Source: Gracilariopsis chorda
Lineage: Eukaryota > Rhodophyta > Florideophyceae > Gracilariales > Gracilariaceae
Direction of reading: 5' to 3'
Length of the DNA stretch: 64,000 bases
Assembly (NCBI GenBank): GCA_003194525.1
Contig: NBIV01000035.1
Coordinates: forward strand, 62,001-126,000
Under the pieces are notes generated by a model. The model saw only the letters and a program-made list of their open reading frames with translations, was not told where the DNA came from and ran no database searches. Position numbers and translations under genes: made by a program. Numbering within the stretch: the first letter of the stretch is position 1; every line of letters begins with the position of its first letter. Positions 44,709 through 55,907 of the stretch are shown here, one piece after another.

Positions 44709-45239
44709 CTTTCAAAAGATATGCTGAATGTTCAGGAACAGATGAACCATCCATACACTCTCCTTTTCTGCCAAGAAGGATTCAGTATCGAGCTTGTCGT
44801 TCGAAATATTCTGCGGCGTCGCCAACAGGATGAAAGACCTTTTAATTATAAAGTGGGGCTTCTAGCGCTTGCGAGATGTTTGAATTTTCCTTTATGTGCC
44901 TTTCTCACTATGAAGTAGGCGTTGATAGTGGCTGCCTGTATGGAAAGTGCTCTTCGCCGACTTTGGGATTTGTTGGAAGTACAAATGCTCACTTCTGGAC
45001 CAAGCGCTCTTTCTCGAGAAAAGGCGTGAAAACAGCTGCTTCCATCTTTGGAAATATATTCGGATATCGGAAGCAGTGTCTGGGCAATGCAATCGCTTGT
45101 GAATCGTCAGGTCTCAGCTATATCCAGTGCATGAAATGCAGTGAAAAGCATCATCAGGAAACCTACTCAACAGAATCTAATTCGGGGAAGAGTTAAGCCG
45201 ACAACTAAGTCCTTTGACGACATTGATATGCGTAATTAA
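44709..45239 (+). pseudogene. Decayed gene, 3' part, after Copia-1
   Basis: Removing the element and one CTTTC copy restores the frame of 39563-40062. It continues through DMLNVQEQMNHPYTLLFCQE to a stop at 45237-45239, with internal stops at 44916-44918 (TAG), 45027-45029 (TGA) and about 45132 (TGA). The composition is that of an ordinary soluble, leucine-rich helical protein. No family is recognised; it may be an older mobile-element gene. Together with the 5' part it covers about 340 codons. Confidence 0.5.
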
Positions 45240-45429
45240 CAGTCGGTCCGTAACGACCACAATCATTGAATGTTCTGTTTGCGGCATCGACACGAAGTTT
45301 CTTTCAGTTCTATAGTTCTATCCACCCGTCCCGATTTCTTTTCCGATTTCAACCCTCCAGAGCACCTATTTTTCAGAGTCCAGAGGTGGGTAAGACATGA
45401 GTAATCTCTTAGAAATAGGTCGACAGTGG

Positions 45430-45814
45430 TTAGCACGAGAGGCAAAGCGGATACTCAGTGAAAAGGTTGTAGAGGAGTTAGCTACCACATTTACTTCTTA
45501 GTCTCTACGATCCCACTTTTATAGTCAGATTTTGTGCTCTAAACTTCGGGAACAGGATGAAGTTATCCTGTTCGGCCGTGATCCGTTTTGTCAGTTCTTC
45601 TCCACCCATACTCGTGTTTGTCCTGTTTGCAAACCTCTGAGATGATTGGCCTGCAAACTCTATAGTCCTAAGTGAACTGCCTATCGCTTATCTTAGATGA
45701 AAAAACTTCTGCGTGCCCATTTTTCATCTAACAGCAAGGATCGTGCATGGCGCCTTGTGCGTGCATTTGCGCCTTCCAGGCGGGATCGCCACATTCATGA
45801 AGTTCATCATAACA
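45430..45814 (-). repeat. Copia-2 3' LTR (outer end approximate)
   Basis: On the minus strand it starts TGTTATGATGAACTTCATG at 45814, right after the purine run GAATGAGGGGGAG. It contains a TATA-like CTATAAAAGTGGG at about 45511-45523. The other end is uncertain because no second LTR is present for comparison. Confidence 0.6.
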
Positions 45815-45870
45815 CTCCCCCTCATTCCGACCCCTATCATCTTACAATGTCTATCATGACTTATCTGTCA

Positions 45871-47800
45871 TAAAGCCTTGGTGAACATATCCCCCGGGTT
45901 ATGTTTGGTGGATACAATAAAACCTTCACATTTCCTTTCTTCACAGATTCACTTACGGAATGATACTTGATATCAATATGATTTGTTCGTTCATTGAGCA
46001 CTTCGTCCTTACTTAGGCCAATCATACCTTGGTTGTCCGCAAATACGTCTATTGCCTTCTGGTCTTGGTCAGACATCTCTAGACGTATCCTGCGTAGCCA
46101 CAAACATTCCCTCACAGCAAGTGATATCGCCACGTATTTGGCCTCCAATGCAGACTGTGCTACTAAAGTTTGCTTCTTGCTTAGCCATGAGACTGCGCCA
46201 CCGCCATTCAGAAAAACGAATTCATAAATGGATTTCCTATCTTTTGTATTACATGCAAAATCTGCATCTGAATAGCATTTCATCTCATTTTCGTCTCTGC
46301 AATACGTTGTGCAGTAGTTTTTTTTTAAAGAGTAAATATACCTCAGTACCCTTTTCGCCTGTTTCCAGTCCTTTTCCGTGCTGTGCTACATCTTCTGGGC
46401 GAGAATTGAAACCGCAAATGCAATGTCTGGTCGACCCGTGTTCGCAAGATGAAGCGTTCGACTCTTCTTCATCTTTGATCTGGTAATAACTAAACAGGTC
46501 CCTTACCTGATTTCTGAAGGCAGATTCATAGTCGGTGTCCTTTGCAGTCCATCCTATTTTCTGTTCATTGAATGTCACATCTTTTGACAATTCAATTTTC
46601 CTCAGCTGGGGAAAATAGACTCTGAAGCATCGACCCTTGTCACAACCTACCAGTATCCCCTTCCTTGCCCTTGGTGCATACTTGTCACTCTTCAATCTCT
46701 TCTTCTTAGAGATGTGCACATAGCATTCACATCCAAAAATTCGCATGTGTCCGATGTTGGGAGTCTTTCCAGTAAACACCTGTATCGGAGTACGCCCATC
46801 CTTCACTTCAGGCTGAGCAAACATGTGATTTCGGATGTAGTTAGCTTTCTTCACGTCCTCATTCTAAAGCTGAGCACATCCCGGAGTCCCCAGAAACGTC
46901 ATCATCATTGTCCTACCTTTGTCATTCAACGTCCAATTCAGTCTTTCAGCTTTTCCATTTGACTCAGGATTATACGGTGGTGTTGGTTCCAATCTAACTC
47001 CTTTGTGTTGAAGCCAGTTCGTGAATGACCTTGACAAATATTCGCCTGCATTGTAGAATCGAAATCTCTCCAGTTTTTTCGCTGATTTGACTTCCACCTC
47101 TGTTATCATCTGCCTCAGAGCTTCATAACGTGATGACCTTTTCTTCAGTAGTTTTATACATGATACCGCACTCTTGTCATCAAATGCAGTGGTCATATAT
47201 CTCGCTCCATAACGCGAAAGCCCCTGGAGGGGTCCCATCACATCGTTGTGAACCAGATCCATCATCTGCTTGGCTCTGGATTCCATCTGTACCCTCTTTT
47301 ACGGGACCCTTGTGGATTTACCTAGAACACATGGTTCACAATGCCCAATCTCAGATCCCTTCTTCAAGAAAACTCCCTAAACACAGTTGAGCGTCTTCTA
47401 CAGTTGTTCCTTGCTAGAGTGTCACAGTCATTGGTGCCATAGCTTGCTTATCCCTCCATCATGTGAGCAAAAACATTTCCATTCCCTCTGGGTCCTCTAT
47501 CTTCAGCATCACTCCATAAATTCCATTCTTCAACTACAAAGCCACAACTACTGGCATGTTCATGCCTGGTTTGGTCACATTAGCAGTGTCATTACCGTTT
47601 CCATCGGTTGAAAGCGACACGTCAAACCCTTTTCGACGGATAGCACATACTGATAACAGACTATAAGCCACTTTAGGGATGTAATGCACTTCATCAAGTG
47701 TTATTCGGATTGCTTTTCCAGTCACCATCCCCTTGCACTGAATTGTTTCCATCCCTTGTACATCCAGTTGTAGAGCAACGCCTTTCTGGCGGACTCGGTG
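45871..47800 (-). pseudogene. Copia-2 pol remnant (protease-integrase-RNase H)
   Basis: Protease end with DEVHYIPKVAYSLLSV near 47690. Integrase follows, with CEPCVLGKST, LVHNDVMGPL and NPESNGKAERLN; its second catalytic aspartate is replaced (RFYNAGEY where DNGGEY is usual). Next comes the linker MKKANYIRNHMFAQPEVKDG onward. At about 46440 the frame jumps straight to the last part of reverse transcriptase (RPDIAFAVSILAQKM), so the YVDD core is gone. RNase H follows with CYSDADFAC and VAQSALEAKYVAIS. Several stops and shifts are present. The gene ends at about 45871. Confidence 0.8.
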
Positions 47801-47830
47801 AAGATCCTCTTCATATGGGGTTGATCCCCC

Positions 47831-48880
47831 TTGGGTTGGTGCTGCTCATTATATGAGTTTTCCCTAGGAAGGGGTGTGTCAGGATGGCCCCTGCAAGGGG
47901 ATGGCTCCCCGATGGGTTGGTTATGAATAGCCATGTATGGGTGTAACGCGTGGTACGCGTGGTACTTTTTGGCTCCTATTTCGGAATTTCATTACTTAAT
48001 TAGTTTTTTCTTTGACCCTGACACTGGTATCTCCATTTATACGGCCCTTAGAAGGTCTGAATTAATTCATTTAATTAGTTTAGAAAATTCTAGTGAACCC
48101 TACTTAGTAACGAGTGACCTCGCGGTCGCGAGTCCAAATTGAACTAAACCAAGTGTGGCTCTAACTACAATTGCCCTCGTCGTGTTACGACTCCTCGCGG
48201 AGAGTATCTACGACTAGACTCCATTTAGTTATCCCGTTGGGAACGCTCAGTTTATCTGTATCACACTGCCCGTGGGGCTTCTAACTCTATTGTTATTATT
48301 GTTTTTGTTTCCTTTCGAGGACAGGTTTCTGGCCCTGTGAAAGGATATTTCTTCTTTTTTCCCCTAGTTTACTCTGGTCTGTGGCCTGCCTGTGCACAAA
48401 CCTCGTACCTTTTTTGCTGGTTGCTTCTTCCGCTTTCGGATCTTTACACTGGTTACACCGAATCCGTTACTAAATCCAATCCCAACCCACAACCTTTTTA
48501 GGTTACTACTGAATCACCCTAGGAGTTACGACCCAGGTTTTGGTGGAAGACAGAGCTCTGTTCACTAGCTTACCTGTCCTGAGGACAAGGCTTCGAACAC
48601 CTTGAGGTGCACTTCCCACCGCTGGGTTTTGCTCTATAAGTGGTCTCCCGACCTAAACATTGGCTCGGACTTATCTAATTGATTCCGTGTCTGGATTGTA
48701 TTACACTTTTACCAATCTTTGGGAAGAACTCGAAAAGCTTGGGTATCGTGGAGATTCACAGTTGTGACTTGGATTGTTTGTATCTGTTTTCAGGTTTCTG
48801 AAAGCTTTTGCTTTGTTTGCTCCTTTTCTGGATTTTTTTTGTCGACGTTAGCGTTTTCCCGAACAGTCCGTTCTCTACTG
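47831..48880 (-). repeat. Probable LTR of a Gypsy-like element (minus strand)
   Basis: No gene is seen except a 70-codon minus-strand frame starting at 47934 without a recognised domain. On the minus strand a TATA-like GTATAAATGG lies at 48033-48042, about 90 bases before the apparent end of the non-coding block. With the chromodomain further upstream on the same strand, this fits the 3' LTR of a chromovirus, but no second LTR is present to prove it. Confidence 0.35.
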
Positions 48881-48883
48881 CAG

Positions 48884-51800
48884 CATGAAGCCGCCTGCCC
48901 CCAGTTCAAGGAATGATCCAACCGCCTCGCTGGGCCCGCTCCGCCAGCCAGGCCGAGGTAAAGGATGTCAGTACCCGTAGACCGGGAAGATAAAGGTATC
49001 GATCCGGAAAGTCGAAAAGCACCCTAATTTGCATTGGCACCTCAGGAGGTTATTACTGTTGATCAACCACCCGTGGTGGAAACGCCGTTCGCGGTTAACC
49101 GTACATGGTTTGAAGTAACTGAAATCCATCGTTTGGAGCCCCGCGTGGATATCGCCAATGCCGCCCATGTGTGTGGAGCAAAACCCTGCGATGTCTACCG
49201 GATGTCCGGAGTCCGCCCCCTTGAGAGGTGAACTGCAGCAGAAAGAGCTCTCTGTCCGTGCTCAGTGCTAGGCACGCCGGGTGTAAGACCGGAGACGGGT
49301 GCTGGATATAGCTACAGAGGTGGGGAAGAAGGGATAATATGACCAACGGTATTGGTGGCGAACCTGAGTGAAACGGGGCAAAAGACGACAGCAAGCGGTA
49401 CCGTAGGACGGTGAGGGTGCTCGGGACACAACACCGGGATCGATTCCAAGTACCGTGCGACAAGCGGGAACAGGTCCGTAGGCGGAGTGAAAGCGATAAT
49501 ATTAACCAAAGAAATATCCTATACAGAAACGGAAACCGATCGGAGTCTCGGGACGACGCTGGTCCCTGAAAAGAAGGTGACAAACGATAAAGTGTTTCCT
49601 AGTTGACCCTGAGGGGTAGACGCACCAGAGTCCAACGTGGTTACCCTCCGCGAGGAGTTGTAAACCTACGCAGATGGTTACGACTATCGCCCGGTGTTCG
49701 GGAAGGAGACACGACTCAGTTACCGTTTACTGTGGGGGAGGTGAGGGGAGCTCAACCTGCCTTAAGTAGGCTCTACCACTGCAAAATTGTAATAACTATC
49801 TAAGCATATGTTTACACCTCGCGTGGTCCACGCACGTGGCTAGCCCGCTGTCAGGGTGCCCTCGCACGGCTGTGCCGCCCACATTCACCAAGCAGGTGTC
49901 CCGCGTACCCAGTATACAACTTGTACCCAGGTTGGACATCCAAATCATCTGTGATGGTTACCATTACTTCCGGTTCCAAAACAACCCAAAATGGGTTGTG
50001 CCTCGTAGCCATATCCACGTCACCTTGCGAGGTACCATAGTGTACCTGAATGAAGTGATCCCCGACATCATGGATTCCATTGCTCCACATCTCCCCCTCC
50101 TTAAGAGATGGATTTACATTTCCAAACGCGTGGAGACGCCAGCACCTGGTACGAGAATATGACGACGACCGATTCTCCGGTTTCTTGCTCACGCGGCGAA
50201 CGTTCTCCAAACGGTCCGGATACCGTTTCTCAGTCGCCCCCTTCCTCGGCGCCATTCTTCTCCAACTGAGGCTCCTCCTACATCAGGAATCCTTCTTTTC
50301 CGTACCAACCTGCTTCCGGGGTCTTCATGGGCCACATCGCCGTCTGCTCCTTCGGCTACACTATTGGGTGCTCCGCTCGCGTTGGCGTGTAACGCTCCCT
50401 TGCAGGGTCAACCCGGATACTTCGGGGGTTTCCAATCTGCACCCCTCTCCACAGGGATTCAACAGCATGGCCAGACTTTGGATTTTGCTGCTCCTCACTC
50501 CCAACAGATCGGATTGCACGGGCATACCCCTTATGCACCTTTTCAGGTTCCCGACATCAACTCTGTCGTGTGGAATAGCGAGCAAGCAATGCCATTAACT
50601 GTGAACTCCAGGGGATGGATCTCTCGCGAAACACTGAACCTTCGCAATCCTCGTAATGACGGGCTGATATATTCCCGCGCATCGTGGCCCCACCCGATTG
50701 CGGTTGCTGACGATCCTCTCATCGACTCGTACGCCGTGGACGGCTTGCTTCCTAGAGGGATTCCTCGGGACATGGTTCGGTCTCGTGACTGGCGCTCCCG
50801 TATTGCGGTTGAACCTCATCTGTTGTACCGAGGCCGCGGTGAATCACTCGATAGAGTTCGCTCCGACATGGCTCGCCTGGCCCACGAACCGTTCACCGAG
50901 TCCGGGGCGATCACCTGATTCCACCGTCTTACGGTTTCGACGTTTCACATTATCGTACTTAAGGAGAGGTGTCTTATGGCGATGCACTGGCCGAGTTCTT
51001 CGAACCTGGGCATCGGTCGCTGCAGCCAAAGGTCACACGCGATATGCTCCTTTGGATTCGTCCCCTACTCAGGGCAGAATCTCGCTACCTTCGCAGGTCC
51101 CAGAGACAGTACAACTTCGAACGACGAGTCCGCTTTGAACCAAAGACTCGCTGTCGCAGAGGATACTTGGTTCCGTACCCGCACGTTGAGGTCTAGCGGC
51201 TCCGCAACGATGCGATGAGCACGCTTTACGTCATCCTTCCCTCCTGGTGGGGTCGTGTCGAAGTTCCTCGTGGGTGTTTTGCTGAACCCCCTCCAAGTAT
51301 ATACTACATCGGTTTCCGTTTGATTAACAACCCGTACTCAGGGTACTGGTCCCTGGTGGCGGCCGAATGGGGCGCCCGCGTAGCGGTTCATCTCTTGTGG
51401 GACGCGTATGACCATTACAGGGTGTGGTATATTCCTCCGTTATTTCGGTCAGTCATCCGGTACCTGGATATGTATACCCCATTGGGTTCCCACCAGAACT
51501 GGGATGAAGTCTTGTTTCTCATTGACTTAATCAACAGCGTGGATTGCGATCGAGTCCCAGTGGAAAATCAACCCGAGGGGGCTACAGGCCCCTATGACCG
51601 TTCTCCAGGACGTCCTTCTACTCATGCGGGGCTCTTCGTGCACTACAATCCATGGGACCGAACTCTTATCTCGCGACTGCACGCAATGGCTCTGCTCCGA
51701 CAACCAGTCATGGTACCCATTTGTCACCCGGTAGGGTTTGTGTTCCCTGAGGATTACGCGCCTCCCATGGACAGAGATGACCCAGCGATCCATGACGGGA

Positions 51801-51898
51801 GCGCGACGGAACAAGCCCGCTCCCAAACTCTGGAAGACGCAGCGAACGCGGAGGTTACAAATGATAAAGCGGGCGTATCCGGTCCACAGGTCCCTTAA
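48884..51898 (+). pseudogene. Unknown coding sequence, fragmented (possible antisense ORF of a Gypsy element)
   Basis: Several plus-strand frames read like parts of one protein: 49034-49189 (PQEVITVDQPPVVETPFAVN), then after the 0.6-kb insertion 49836-50162, 50364-50918, 50969-51196 and 51215-51898 (MSTLYVILPSWWGRVEVPRG). It is aromatic- and proline-rich with no recognised domain or catalytic motif. The frames change at each joint. A minus-strand chromodomain lies just beyond its end, so this may be an antisense gene between pol and the 3' LTR of a chromovirus, as known from some plant Gypsy elements. Alternatively it is a captured host gene. Confidence 0.4.
49189..49805 (+). mobile_element. 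0.6-kb repeat (copy 2), inserted in the unknown ORF
   Basis: Diverged counterpart of 5483-6105. It lies between two coding segments of the unknown plus-strand protein. Shared landmarks are GGATGTCCG, GGTGTAAGACC, AAGCGGGAACAG and a final CTTAAGTAGG run. ATGT is present at both edges and may be a short target duplication. Confidence 0.55.
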
Positions 51899-52261
51899 GG
51901 ATGAAACCTCAGCACACAGAGTACCACCGCGCTTTCTTTGGGGTGTGTAGGACATCAGACGCTCGGTAGAAACCCTTAGGTCTCATAACGTGAGAAATAA
52001 ACCACGTAGTGGTTCATGATACTCCTCTGCTTTCGTTCTCCCTTCCAAATAATCTTCTTCTACTCTTCTAGGTTCTGGTTTCGTGAAAAGATGTTGCTAT
52101 ATGATAACACCGTAGTACGGTAGTGTATTGACACCGATAATCCGGTAGTTCCGACATGCTCTCCTTCTTCATACTAGAGCCCCCCACACATCCGCTCACA
52201 TGAGTCCTACAATGGTAACCGCGACGCGGCCTCGAGTACCACAGCCGTTGCCGTGATCTCT

Positions 52262-52510
52262 TTACCCTACTTGGGCGTTATCCAGGGTTGGGGGCAGCGC
52301 TGACCGCGTTCGACGGTGATGCGCTGTGATTTTAGACCTTGGTATGTGTTCAACTGGCTCCCAAGTGTCCTCGTCGGGCGTATATCCGTACCATCGGACT
52401 CGATAAAGTAGTGTCCCTTCGAGAGTAACTTCGTGCTTCACGATACGATCAACCACAAAATCTTGTGGGTAAACCCCGGATCTTTCGGTTTTCTGGAGCT
52501 TCTCGCACAT
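52262..52510 (-). pseudogene. Chromodomain, C-terminal end of a Gypsy chromovirus integrase
   Basis: An 82-codon frame with a clear chromodomain: VVDRIVKHEVTLEGTLLYRV, then RWYGYTPDEDTWEPVEHI with the aromatic W-Y and W-E-P positions in place. Chromovirus integrases end in such a domain, which tethers integration to particular histone marks. Nothing resembling the integrase core is found upstream (beyond 52510), so the element is truncated there. Confidence 0.8.
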
Positions 52511-53073
52511 GTTTAGTTACACTGCCAGCCACGAGGATTCACAGCGCGCTATGAGAGCTTCGGAAGACGGCTGGAATTGGTCAAAACCGTAGTAACAACG
52601 TCAGTGTTATCGGAATGCTAGATAGATGTGCTAGATCGCAAGTTTCTTAGGCCAAAGCTCAAAAATACTACAAAAATGATAGATTCTGCTAGTTTCTGGC
52701 TCTTGCCAAGTAAAAAAAAAACATTTTTTGCAATTAAAACTTCCATATCTTACAGATACTTGCCTCACCTGCACTGCGCATCGCTAGTTTCAAGTTTGGA
52801 GCAAGTTCATTCTCCACTAAAAGCTAGATACAGATCTCGAAATGGCGCTGGCCGCTGTGCAGCCAGGGCCATTTCGAGCACCCAACCAAAACTAACATTT
52901 TTATTTCCATCTTTTGAATTTCAAACTTCATACTGCCCTAGTTTGACTTCCAACTCATCCTCAGGCACTCATCTGGGCAGCTCTCTCCGTTTTCACACAC
53001 CGGACACACCGCGCATCAGATTCCAATACCACCCATTCCGTCGTCCTAACAGCCTCAACGACACTCCTAAACA
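52511..53073. other. Spacer with hairpin, no gene
   Basis: AT-rich with a poly-A run near 52715. At 52837-52877 arms TCGAAATGGCGCTGGC and GCCAGGGCCATTTCGA pair with one mismatch around a nine-base loop. It may mark the left edge of the following gene block, but no matching right edge is visible. Confidence 0.5.
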
Positions 53074-53862
53074 TCACCAGCCTTCTTCTCCCTCTTCCCT
53101 CTTTCCATGCCTCCTCTTCAACCGACTCTTAACCTCCAATACTTCTTCGTCCTTCTCTTCCAACTTCCTTTTCACGCCCCCTCTACCTCCAGGAGTAACC
53201 GGAGACCCACTCCCGACAGCACCTCCCACCCCACCTTCCCCTCCACCTCCATACATCTTGTTCCGCATATCCTCGACTAGATGCACAGCCCTGTCCACCA
53301 GTAAAAGGCGCTTCTCCAACTCCAAAATCCGTCCTCGCAACTCCTCATTCTCCTTCCACAGCCTCCCCAGCTCCTCTCCCACACACGCCACAACCCCATC
53401 GACGTGCCGCTCTGCCCACACCCCAGCCTCCCTCACCCTCCGGCGCAACTCAGCCACAGCACCCATCGGCACTTCTTCCTCCGACGCACTCAGAGCCATC
53501 CCTCTCAACTCCACGATAACCTCCTCAATACACTCATCCAAACGCTCCTTAAGCCCTCCCCCAGCGCTCCTCAATAGTTCCTTCACATCGCGGTAGAACC
53601 CATCCATTCTTCTCCCTCCACCTCCCCCTACCCCTCCTCCTCGACCACCTTCGCCCGCACATCCCTCCCCACCATACTCTCCCATCATCGTCCCAAACCC
53701 AAGCTCCCCGAGCCCAACAACCGCCTTTTCCTCGCGCCTTTCACCATCACCATCCCCTTCCTCATCCCTTTTCTCCCCCGGAGGCGTCTCTGGCACCTCT
53801 TTCATCTCCGCTTTATCCAACAACGCCAGGAGCTCCTCATCATTCACGGATCTGCTCGACAT
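53074..53862 (-). CDS. Coiled-coil protein of unknown function
   Basis: A 262-residue intact frame. Acidic N-terminus (MSSRSVNDEELLALLDKAEM), a glycine-rich stretch near 60-85, a helical middle, a heptad-like segment at about 165-205 (LWKENEELRGRILELEKRLL), a second glycine-rich linker and a basic C-terminus with KRKLEEK, which could be a nuclear localisation signal. No family is recognised. Codon third positions are strongly G or C, unlike the membrane-protein gene next to it. Confidence 0.5.
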   Translation of the reverse strand: MSSRSVNDEELLALLDKAEMKEVPETPPGEKRDEEGDGDGERREEKAVVGLGELGFGTMMGEYGGEGCAGEGGRGGGVGGGGGRRMDGFYRDVKELLRSAGGGLKERLDECIEEVIVELRGMALSASEEEVPMGAVAELRRRVREAGVWAERHVDGVVACVGEELGRLWKENEELRGRILELEKRLLLVDRAVHLVEDMRNKMYGGGGEGGVGGAVGSGSPVTPGGRGGVKRKLEEKDEEVLEVKSRLKRRHGKREEGEEGW

Positions 53863-54222
53863 GGCTACTAAACTCCCTACCCCAACGGTGCTCCCGTTCC
53901 CAACCCTCTACCACCAAGCGTGCACACTCCAACTACTTATCCATCCCCATTTTTTCAATCCCCCGTTTTTGGCGCCATTTCCCACCGCCACACCACGTGT
54001 CCCACCAATGATCAGAAACAGCCTATCTAGGACAACATTTTACAATTCATTCACCCTAAGTATGTAGAGGTAGAACTACAATGCTATCTAAAGGAATGGT
54101 CGAAAACAAGACCCAAAAGGCCTCGGTTGCTCTCCCAGACTCGCAACATACCTCTCAAAATTGTACTCTAAGTCCATATCCACAGCCATATCTAAAAGCA
54201 ACAACACAAAAAACATTGTGTT
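53863..54222. other. Intergenic spacer
   Basis: No gene or clear signal is seen between the start of the coiled-coil gene and the stop of the membrane-protein gene. Confidence 0.5.
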
Positions 54223-55284
54223 CTATACTACAGGCCCCAGTCCCCTTACATTTTGCAAAGAAGTCTCCATCACAAATGTAGATATCAAATATGTAAATAG
54301 CACAGGGAACACCCTTCCAATAAAGAGCCTAATAGCAGCCACACCATCTGTTATCCCCACCACCTTCTTCAAACCCCCGCATACAGTCCCGCAAACACCC
54401 AAAATCAGCTCACCAATACCTCTCTGCACATATGGAAGCCCTATCTCATTGTTAATGCTGTCCCCCGTCACAAAGAACATCGTCAGCCGCTCCACAACAC
54501 ATGAAAGAGCCCCAAACGTGAACTCACCACTGAAAACTGCAACAGCGCCAGTCTTAAGTTCCGTTCTAAGCGACATTGGCGTTCCCAAGAAATGATAGGT
54601 AACAAAAATACAAGCATTCAACGGCACCAGACCTCCCACTTTGAATCCAAGTAGTCTGTTTCGAATCACAGAAAACCTTCCCAGCCGTTCCCTCCCCCTC
54701 AAACGTACAAACGCCAATGAACCAAAATACCTCCTATGCAATGAGGACACAATATCGAAGAGAAGCCAATGCAGAACCATATCCAATATCACCACAAATA
54801 GCATCTTCAGAGACATCCTATCATCACCCACCACATAATGCATTAAAACTGGTTTCAAAACCCCATAAAGAACACCAATGGCTAATGAAAACATAAACGC
54901 ATATGTGTACCACCCATTAAAGCTGAACATATTTCCAGGGCTTTTAGAAAGGTTTGACGCACTCTCCAGATACTCTATTAGATGCGTACTGCCATACAGC
55001 ACCTGCAAAAAATTTGCATTCGTTAAGATATGATTATGTGTCGGTATAGCGTCGAGGACTTCGTATATCTTCGTCACATCCTCTAAAACTCCAGCAGTCA
55101 GCAACCTCGACGACACTCGCACAACACCCTTCTCCGTATCCGTGATATACCGAATTTCAAGTACTTCATCAAACCTCATCACCGTCTCATTGGGAAAGAT
55201 TTCCACATGTATACGGGTCCTCCGGTCACTGACTAAAAATTGCAAATCGTAGTCATGGTGCGTATGGATGTTCTCAAATGACAT
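54223..55284 (-). CDS. Polytopic membrane protein of unknown function
   Basis: A 353-residue intact frame. The first 120 residues are soluble. Hydrophobic segments lie at about 126-148, 158-180, 216-234, 246-262, 290-310 and 321-340, suggesting five or six membrane passes. No transporter or enzyme signature is recognised. The frame is intact, and the 620 bases upstream are gene-free. Whether it belongs to the host or to the modification-gene block on its right cannot be told. Confidence 0.55.
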   Translation of the reverse strand: MSFENIHTHHDYDLQFLVSDRRTRIHVEIFPNETVMRFDEVLEIRYITDTEKGVVRVSSRLLTAGVLEDVTKIYEVLDAIPTHNHILTNANFLQVLYGSTHLIEYLESASNLSKSPGNMFSFNGWYTYAFMFSLAIGVLYGVLKPVLMHYVVGDDRMSLKMLFVVILDMVLHWLLFDIVSSLHRRYFGSLAFVRLRGRERLGRFSVIRNRLLGFKVGGLVPLNACIFVTYHFLGTPMSLRTELKTGAVAVFSGEFTFGALSCVVERLTMFFVTGDSINNEIGLPYVQRGIGELILGVCGTVCGGLKKVVGITDGVAAIRLFIGRVFPVLFTYLISTFVMETSLQNVRGLGPVV

Positions 55285-55907
55285 GAATCTTCAAGAGTCG
55301 TGAATGAATGTTCAAAAGTCGATAATGAATGTCCCACCTCTTCACTTGAACCAATTTTGTCACTGCTTAAATGCACAGCTTATCATCTTCTCATTTGCTC
55401 ACCCCTTGTCCTTCCCAACACACAAAACAATATTTTGAACCTCTACACGATAAACCCTCTCCACTCTTGTTCATACATCAAGCACGCCACAATGCATTCA
55501 TGTACGAAAAGAACCAGTACTTTCTATATCAACAGAATGGACAATCGCGGTATTTGGCTATAACAAAGAGATCCTTCACACCCGTATAATCACCTTCAAT
55601 TCTCATACATAATCCCATACCCAATTTTACATCCATTCGTGTTTCATATGAGCTGCCCCTTCATTCTCCCCTCCAATACCAATCCCAAGTTTCTTCTCAT
55701 ATTTGTAGACCTTTCTTTATGGAATATAACAAAGCGAAATCTTTGTAGACATCATCCCTTCATTATTACGCATCATTCGAATGAAGTCGCATAAAAAGTA
55801 GTCCCCATCGTAGTAAACCTCTCCCATTCACTATAAACATTTACTATAAAGATCAAAAAGCAATCATCAGATTTAACAAACGTATATCAATAGTTTACTT
55901 ATCATTA
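55285..55907. other. AT-rich spacer, no gene
   Basis: Only short frames without features. Confidence 0.5.

Larger units (their letters stand above)
45400..47830 (-). mobile_element. Copia-2: internally deleted Copia element
   Basis: A minus-strand Copia of a different family from Copia-1. In its own direction it holds a protease end (near 47700), integrase, a short tail of reverse transcriptase, RNase H, a polypurine tract and a 3' LTR. The 5' LTR and most of gag are missing, cut off near 47830 by other sequence. Most of the reverse transcriptase is deleted. Confidence 0.8.

Noticed and set aside
52628..53596. 322-codon plus-strand frame
   Set aside because: Its second half is the complement of the coiled-coil gene and is low-complexity serine and proline; the first half crosses a non-coding AT-rich stretch.
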